From: Siniperca chuatsi
Taxonomy: Eukaryota; Chordata; Actinopteri; Centrarchiformes; Sinipercidae
Direction: 5' to 3'
NCBI RefSeq assembly: GCF_020085105.1
Contig: NC_058062.1
Location: forward strand, 906,001-970,000
Length of the DNA stretch: 64,000 bases
The position numbers and the translations under genes are program-made. This document shows positions 56,406-64,000 of the stretch, piece after piece. The notes under the pieces were generated by a model. It was given only the letters and a program-made list of their open reading frames with translations, was not told the origin of the DNA and made no database searches. Position 1 is the stretch's first letter, and every line of letters begins with the position of its first letter.

Positions 56406-57364
56406 ACTGAACTTCCCAGACTGAAACAATTCACCCATTATCTGAAAGGGCTTTTGATTTAAATTTCCATAATATTTACTAACAAAATGATTCAATGTCC
56501 TTTTCTAATATTTATGAAACTTACAGCTCACATATATATAAAGTGAAACATATTATCACTGCGTGTCTTTTAAACAGTGAAATACTTGTGGAACATTTTA
56601 AAACCTTAAAGGACTGTGAAAGTAGAAATACTGTTTACAAGTAGGCTGCATTCAATTTTCACTTAAACGTACAAAAGTATTAACATCAGAAAGTACTCAT
56701 CACGCAGAATGACCAATTTCAGAATAATATATATTACTGGATTATAAATATTGATACTGTACTGTACTGATTGGTACTTTCCACCGCTGTGTGTACTTTG
56801 GGATGTAAGTACTCCTTCCACGCCCCTGTCCCCGCCGGCTGTGTGATATAACGCTCAGCGGGAACAGTATATCCCGTTGTTGCTGCTGCCGCTGCAGTTT
56901 TTTCTCTCGGCACAAAGAGCTCACAGAGCAGCGATGACTGAAACGCCTCCCGGCACCAGGCTCTCACCTGTCTGACAGAGTCCTGTTTCAGGTGTACGCT
57001 GTGAGAAAACGCCCCCGGCTGACAGAGGGATCGAGTGAGAGCCCTGGTTTGTTGTGTCGTCATGGTGACCGGCGGGTCTCCTGTGATCTGTGGTATGTGT
57101 GTTTAGTGTTAACCATTTGAACCCTCTGATTTTACTCCCTTCGCCTACAGGCTTTTAGCGGAGTCACTACATGTGTTAGCCAGGAACGCTATATATAGTT
57201 ATTTTTCAAATAAATAGGGCTACTCGCGAATACCATCCACTTGCATGTGACTTGTACTATACATGCAGGGACGGGCAGCGGTGGAAGAAGTAGCGTGTAA
57301 CATTCAGGAGCAGCTGTCGGCAGAAATGGAATGTAATATTATATATGTGTGTTTTCATTAGTGA
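56406..57364. other. Intergenic, repeat fragments
   Basis: 56640-56800 is a fragment of the AGTACTCAT/CAGAATGACCAATTTCAGAA element family. The remainder has no gene. Confidence 0.45.
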
Positions 57365-57675
57365 ATAATCACCTGAAAATAAGAAGCGTTGTGTTTTCGT
57401 TACCTTAGAATCAGCCCTTTATATCTGCAGAGGGAGCGGGTCCCCTTCCACGGAGGCCGCCATGTTGCACCGCCATGTTTCTACAGTAGCCCAGAATGGA
57501 CAAACCAATCACCGGCTCTAGAGAGGGCCTTTCGTGTTTTCCGCGAGTTTCCTGGCCGCCGTAGTTTCTCCTGCACGCTTGGAAGGGGAGGGCGAGGCGA
57601 GCGGTGTTCAAATGGCTGCAAACTGCAGTTTCACCACTAGAGGCCGCTAAATCCTCCACGCTGGAGCTTTAAATA
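57365..57675 (+). repeat. Dispersed repeat, GGCCGCCATGTTGCACCGCC type
   Basis: Contains GCCGCCATGTTGCACCGCCA, TTTCTACAGTAGCCCAGAAT and CCACTAGAGGCCGCTAAATC, ending near TGGAGCTTTAA. I recall it as a high-copy fish repeat. Confidence 0.55.
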
Positions 57676-60289
57676 AAAGTATAAATACCACAGACTAAAA
57701 ATACTCTGTTGCAGGTGAAAGTACAGAAGTTTTATCTGCAAAATGCAGTTAAAGTACCAAAAGTACTCATTATGCAGAATAACTCCTTTCAGAGTGAGAA
57801 TATTATATTATTCTGATTTGATCACTAATGAATATGAAACTCTTCGTTCAGGACGGCATGTTAACCCTGGTGACATGACAGGATCTGGTCTGCAACAGAC
57901 ATTCAGCAGGACAAAGACTAAAGCCTCCTCAGGGGGGCGCCGCAGAGCTGAGGGGGAGGCAACGATACTGCAGGAGGTGGATCTGAGTCAAAAACAGCAC
58001 TCCTTCAGGTCTGCGCTCTTCTGTGTCATCAGGGGACGCTTAACTTCCCACGTCTTCAACAACGTATATATTTTTACACTTTTCTCGGTCATAATAATTC
58101 GTACAATTTCTTCGTAGCTGTAGAGAACAGAGGCCTAAAGGAGGTGATGTAAGAACTCGCGAACATCAGAACTTTCACAGGGTTTCAGTCAGTGGGTTTC
58201 TTCTAAAGCTAGCAGATCAGCGATCACTTCAGTCAGTGATAGGTGGGTGGCAAGGTAGGGGGACAAACCGGCTCTGGTGTTCTGCTTAAACAATGTTTCA
58301 GTGAAACAAAATTATACTATAACTTTAACGCAAGATAGTTCGCGGCAGGTTGCCTCCCACCTTCGGTAGCTAACTGTTAACATTAAGCTAGATTTCGTTT
58401 ACTTTTAGTTTATTAAGCTTTTTTACACTCCTCAACCACTTCACAGCTGTCTGTACAATCAGTCACCAAAGACCTTAAGAGGGCTTGATGCTGTAGTCTC
58501 TGAAGTAGGTGTGTGTTTCGAAGGATGGGTCGAGTCTTAGGGATAAGGGGGGCGGCTTCGTAAACGCTGTTTGGACGATGTAAGCTGCACTGTACAATCA
58601 CCAAGTAAAGATGTGAACCGAGATCCAAGTGAAAGATGTATGCACGAGGGTCTAGCAGCAAAGCTGAGTTCAGTTGCTTTTGTTAAAAACCTGATGATGG
58701 ACCTGTCTGAGGCTCTGCAGGCCAGAGACTTTAGTCTCAATCAGTAAGCCTGATAAAAAGGCAGCTACATGTTTTGGTCCATTCGACGAAACTGCATGTG
58801 AGGCTGCGCAGCAACGTGCTTTTTAAAGGCTAAACAGAGTGACAGCAGGCAGAAGGTAATAGATCCCAGAATCTTCTGTGAAGCAATATGCAAAAGCATG
58901 CGAGAGAAGAGGAATCACTCTTTCACAAAGTCAGTGTGTTGGATGAAAAGGGCCAAGCCCTCTGCCGTGAATGCATGGGGGAAAGGAAGGACGAGAGCTT
59001 TGCAGTCGTTTGGGAAATAGGATTCTGTGGAGTTAAGCAAAGTTACGGGGATTTTAAGGAGATTAAAGTGCTTTCTGAAACCAGTGCTGTGAGCAGAGTG
59101 TGAGTGTTCCTCGCAGGTGAATCCAGTTGAGACACCGTCGCACTCACAACTGAAAATTGAAAATGTCTCTGCTCTAATGTTCGTTAAAATGGTTGGACCT
59201 CGTCTTACCTCAGGAAGTGGGCAGACCGTTCAGCGTGTAGACAAAGACGCACTGCCACACACAAACTGTAAGTATTTCCGCTGTGTGTATCGATTCTTCT
59301 ATGTAGCTAGCTGGGATAATGTTTCTTCATGTAGTTGCTTCTCCACCTTTTCACTGTTATCTATAGATAATGGCTAGCATGATTGATGAGAAGGACGGGT
59401 GCGCGACCTGAGCTTGCTGCCGCTGTTACACCAGATTCTGAAACAGAGCAACAACCATTGCACCTTCGGCTAACGTTCAGAGCCTCCTACTCAACAATCA
59501 CACAGTTATTCAGCTGATATTTTCTGAATGCTAAAGCAGAAGGAATATTATTTCCACTCTGGTGTTTTTTACTGGTGCAGCTGCAGCACAGTGAGGAGCA
59601 GACTGAGGCCGGACAGGGTTAACGAACGTCACAGAGCAGAGACCCGGCACCCTTTCAGCTCAGGAGAGTCTCTGTGGTTAAGAGACGTCTTACTTCCACC
59701 AAATAAACTACCTAAAGAGATTCAATAATGGATTTTAAAGTATTGGGATTTGATAAGTGGATTCAGAACTGTGTTCAGATTTGATAAAATGCAGTTGAAC
59801 CCCATCCCTATAAACGTGATGTACGGCAGGTTTTAAGTTTGACACAACTTGACTTTGTTTGAGTTTTATTTGCAGCATCGTGGAGATGAACGATCAGAAA
59901 GTGTGTGAATGCTGTCTGTGTGTTCAGATTCTACTCGTGAGTCAAATCTCTCATTCGAGTTGTGAGAGTATAAGAGCTGAAGAGGAGGTTTGATGGCCGC
60001 TGTGTGAGCTGGGAGTTGAGAGTTAATCTGTTCATCTCGCACAGTTCGGATCTGAGGAATGAAAACTGCGGATCTGATTGATGGACAGCGATCTGCTGTC
60101 ACATGTAGCAGCTTCCCTGCAGCCAGTAAAGCACTTATCCCTGAATGATGGGAGTGATTTGCGGGCGTGTATGTCTCTGCATGCATGCATGCAGGTATTC
60201 GTGTATTAGTGTCCATATATGGACTTTCATACCTGCAGGTAGAAGCTACAAGCAAGCTCTGCTCTCTGCTGCTGCTCTGCTTCAAACCG
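57676..60289. other. Intergenic, no gene seen
   Basis: 57676-57810 is another AAAGTACTCATTATGCAGAA fragment. 59580-59730 weakly resembles a LINE RT end in its translation. Open frames (57743-58117, 58888-59103) have no family motif. Confidence 0.4.
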
Positions 60290-60346
60290 TCAATTTCTTT
60301 ATTTAAATAGCGCCAGTTCATAACAGAAGTCATCTCATTGCACTAT
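60290..60346 (-). mobile_element. L2/Maui LINE 3' tail, very short
   Basis: ATAGCGCCAGTTCATAACAG followed by AAGTCATCTCATTGCACT, the reverse complement of the last part of the 7.2-kb tail. Confidence 0.75.
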
Positions 60347-62692
60347 GATCAAAAGATCTTAAGCAATGAGAAGTTCAGCGTTCACTGAAACTGATATGAT
60401 TCCTGTTAGTGTGAAAGCAAAGACATCATTTTTGTACCGATTCCATTTTGATCGTGAAGTTTCACAACATTTCTTTCATTTGATCAAATTCAAAATAACT
60501 TAAAATAAAATAAAATAAAATAACAGGAACAAGAGCTACATATCATCCCTCCCGGTGTGTTCGCTGTCAGAAAACAGAAGCATATTGCTGCCACTCTGAC
60601 GCAAGAACATTTTCACTCAATAACCACAGCTGGATTAATCCACTAAAAGGCCGTGGGCCCCGTGTGTCCCCATCTTAGTTTGGTTATAAGTTGATTAAAT
60701 GCAGATTTATTTAGGAATATGCAGCACGTAAGCTTCATTTGAACTGAAATATTAAAGGTATTACAACCATATTTTGACAGGGGGCCCCTCTGCGAGACAG
60801 GGCCTCAGGACTGGGTAAAAATCCATTTCAGTTAATGTTAATCAATCACATTATCACAAACTAACTGCCACGCAGTGAATGTGGAGCCCCCTCTAGGTCT
60901 GGGGGCCCTGGGGCAGATGCCTGGTTTGTAGTCCAGCGTTGGTTAGAAGTAGATATTTTCTAAATTAAACTTTTTGTCTCGTTATTATTTCACACCAAAT
61001 CTCTCCGTTTTAACAAGAAGCTTGTCAGGTGACCGCGACTGTCTGTACAAAATCTCATGGCAACCCGTTCACTAGTTGTAGAGATATTTCCTTCCACAGA
61101 GCCATGCGGCCATCGCGGCTGAAAAGACACGGGGGGGTCGCGACTCGAAGCGTTCGACACTCGCCTCGGAGTCGTCGTGGATTTTGTTAAAATGTTCTGT
61201 GACGCACGTCAGTAGTGTTACAGTGCAGTCGTGTTAAAAAGGGATCAGCGCAGGGTCAGTGTGGGCGGTGGGGGGGTGGGGGGGTGATTAAAGTCAGTCA
61301 GTCGGTTGAGCAGTAAAGTTACATTCTCTGGCTGTCGGCGTCCGGGGCCATTTGGAGGTCAGTGCCTTGCTCAAGGGCGCTGAGCTCCAAACTGTGACCA
61401 CACCTCAGCTCTGAATGGAGCTAAAGCTCTGTAAACCTTCTGCCAATCAACTCCAACAATGAGGTTTAACTCTGCGCCTTCAAGTCGCAACAGAAACCGG
61501 CGTGCAGCTGATCGGGAATCTGAAGCGTTAAAACCATGACCACGTGCACAGCCGCTAACCGGCCGACAGCTGATCTTATGAACCCGTTAGTGCCGCCTCT
61601 AGAAAGGTCAAACCTCCGTTCACTTCTTGTTTCACGAAGACAAAATGAAGGTTTAAAGAGCTGCACAGCATCTTACATTGTTGACGGCTCCCTTAGTTAA
61701 TAATGTTGAAACAAAGTCTAAAAGTTGGTTTTGTTGCAGAGGTGCGAGCCAGTTTCTTATAAGCTGGATCTGACGCCGTCCACAGTCCACAGTCCGCTCC
61801 CCCAGAGGAGAGCTGGCCATCGGCGCACACATCATGAAAACTGATTTATGATCAGCGTGTTGACAGCAGCCTGAGGCGGGGGAGGGGCAGAAGATTAATG
61901 AAACAATAAATGTCAGGCTGCGTTCACAAACTGCTACTGCTGCTGCTGACAGGTCACCAAATGAAGAACAGCCTTAAATCTTAAATTCAGCATCTTCCAC
62001 AGCGGTAAGAAACGTGTGCGCTGCAGTGGCAGTCAACGCGCCACACCATCGTCACAACATGACGAGTTTTAATGTTTGGGATTTTGCTCATAAAACATTT
62101 GCACAAACCTGTTTTTAATGTTATGAAACGTCAATATGCATTCTTCATTTTTCTCTTTTACTGGAATTAAGCTACCAGCCAAAGTTTTAAGAGAATATGA
62201 GGGAACATTAAACTGTGAGAGGTAGAAGCAATGAAAGCACACGTAGAGCCTGAGGGGCACTGAAGCTGCTGTGCACTTTTATAATGATTTATACATTTGA
62301 GATGGCAGAAACTGCTGCAGAAACTCCCTGCAGACAGACGGGGGGGGCATTCTGTCCCTTCTCATTCCTTAAACTGTTTGAGGGTTAAGATTTGTATCAG
62401 GGTGAAGGGTGGAGTTAGGATTAGGCTACGGTTGCGTTTAGGATGTGGAGTATTTATGTTAATGAGGGTCCCCAGAGGCACTGCAAACACACACACACAC
62501 ACACACACACACTCAGCAGTGTGGATATTAAGCATCTCGTCGTGGCGACACAAACCTGTTTTACTCAGCCACGTTGTGGGAAAGCCCCTCGAGGCAAGTT
62601 GTGATTTGTGACATTGGGCTGTATAAATAAAACGGACCAAAGTGACAACTCTCACTGTGGGAATGAATGAATGAATGTCTCCATCAGGCCAT
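60347..62692. other. Intergenic, no gene seen
   Basis: A short (AAAAT)n run at 60499-60521, G-runs at 61266-61287 and a CA microsatellite at 62487-62512. No coding signal. Confidence 0.45.
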
Positions 62693-62850
62693 TAATTTCA
62701 ATTCAGTTCATAACAGAAGTTATCTCACTGCACTTTTCCTACAGAGCACTATAATATTATTTACAGAGACCCAACAAATCCCACTACGAGCGAGCGCTTG
62801 GCCACAGCGGCAAGGAAAAGCTTCCTTTAACAGGCAGAAACCTGACAGAA
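62693..62850 (-). mobile_element. L2/Maui LINE 3' tail
   Basis: TTCATAACAGAAGTTATCTC, GACCCAACAAATCCCACTAC and AGCGGCAAGGAAAAGCTTCC match the 7.1-kb tail in reverse complement. Confidence 0.85.
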
Positions 62851-64000
62851 CCATTAACATTTAAAACAGAAACAGAAACGTTTAAAAATCCTCTTTTTAC
62901 CTCTAAAATGTGGCTATTATAACCACGCTCTTCTAGAAATATTCACTTTCTTTGTTTCCCATGAGAAAACCAACAAAATCAAATTGTCTGTCTATCAAAA
63001 AAGGAGGAGAGGAGTATTAATTTCTGCTGTGCAGGTAAGGTATGAGGAATGAAGCCCAGAGGGGTTGATAAATAATGTCTCACCTGTGGTGATGGGAGGT
63101 AATTAAATCCTGATCGCAGGCGTGAAACAGCCTGCAGAGCTGGCAAAACACCGAGAGGGCTTTAAAAGTACAAGTTTCAGTAGAGGCTTAAAAAAATAGC
63201 AACAAAATGTGAAGCAAAAATGACAAAAGATGGGAAAAAAAGGGGAAAGTGAACTGTAACGGTCGAATGGATGTTTGGCGAGGACCAGCAGGGGGCAGTG
63301 CCGTTACGCTCTTGGGCCCGAGGCTTCACGCTGTCAAAACTTTAAACCTGCAGAACTTCTTTACAGTATTACACATTTCCCAAACGTGGAGTTTATTTAC
63401 GAAAAGCTTTCCGAGTAGTTTCTGTGTCGGTGTGCGGCACGCGGCGTGTTCTTACCTTATTCGCCGTGTTCTACTGTACATGTTACTTGTAGCTACATGC
63501 ATTAGAATGTAAATTGCATTGTGTTTCCTTGTGATAAAGTTTGATTTAAAGATAAGTTTTAGCGTTGGCGTGCGACTGGAGTAAAGCCACAGTGTCACAG
63601 CTGCAGCGGAGCTCACTCCGTACGAAACGGACGCTAAGTTTGTTTGAGTTTTTTCCGTTTTGGACACTTTCTACAAAAACAAATATTTACATTTATTCTT
63701 TGTTTTTACTACTCTGCCTTTTCTACTCTTTGTTTTGAACGGTGCTACATAAATAGTTATTATTATTACTACATTTATCTGATGGCTGGAGTTTATTATT
63801 AAAAAAAGCAGCTGTGATTTGAATCCCTTTATCTTATATTTAAGTTCATTATCTTGTAAACTCAGAATAACAAAGTGGTTAAACCACCTTTTGCTTTCTT
63901 GCAATATTGAGATAAATATCCCTCAAAGTAAACAAACAGTGTTACATTTTAGTTTCATGTCATGCTGTGAGTCTTCAGGAAGCCGCGAGCAGCCGCAGCT
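62851..64000. other. Intergenic, no gene seen
   Basis: Non-coding apart from the CTCF-like site listed separately. Short AT-rich frames only. Confidence 0.45.
63285..63298 (+). promoter_or_regulatory. CTCF-like core motif
   Basis: CCAGCAGGGGGCAG fits the vertebrate CTCF core CCASYAGRKGGCRS at all 14 positions. A single motif is weak evidence of binding. Confidence 0.4.

Noticed and set aside
1-64000. CRISPR array, bacterial operon or other prokaryotic system
   Set aside because: Spliced vertebrate genes, LINEs and microsatellites show this is animal nuclear DNA. The tandem repeats present have no unique spacers.

Overview
The window looks like nuclear DNA of a ray-finned (teleost) fish, probably a percomorph. 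Genes are split by GT-AG introns and scattered among repeats. The repeats include 3' ends of an L2/Maui-type LINE on both strands, hAT-like DNA transposons, short inverted-repeat elements and CA/GT microsatellites. There are no operons, and almost every long open frame is a chance frame. Three protein-coding genes can be assembled exon by exon with matching splice phases.

Layout. 1-10.9 kb holds no recognisable host gene. It carries an L2 LINE pseudogene (about 5.4-7.2 kb) with a 49/50-bp minisatellite in its 3' region, a CpG-rich block at 8.2-8.5 kb and a Penelope-like retroelement fragment at 10.2-10.7 kb. 11.0-36.2 kb is a five-exon plus-strand gene for a 554-residue protein with two C2H2 zinc fingers. 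A CpG island covers its start, and its first intron of about 21 kb is packed with mobile elements: a second LINE RT relic, a MITE with 8-bp target duplications, a frameshifted ZNF862-like hAT transposase relic and a hairpin-bearing element. 36.2-44.1 kb is 3' flank or UTR plus repeats.

44.1-49.1 kb is a second plus-strand zinc-finger gene. It has a CpG-island promoter, a 5' untranslated exon with a small upstream ORF, and two coding exons giving 509 residues with eight tandem C2H2 fingers. 51.2-55.4 kb is a minus-strand type I (acidic) keratin gene of eight coding exons (447 residues), convergent with the zinc-finger gene. 55.5-64 kb is intergenic, with repeats and one good CTCF-like site.

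The two zinc-finger genes probably encode DNA-binding regulators; the keratin is a structural intermediate-filament protein. Nothing suggests that the three work in one pathway. The most interesting observation is in the keratin gene. The canonical 221-nt exon 6 is interrupted by a 90-nt intron flanked by an exact 14-bp direct repeat that contains the splice junctions, the pattern expected of a recent intron gain. Exon boundaries were derived by eye from splice consensus, phase and family similarity, without transcript data.
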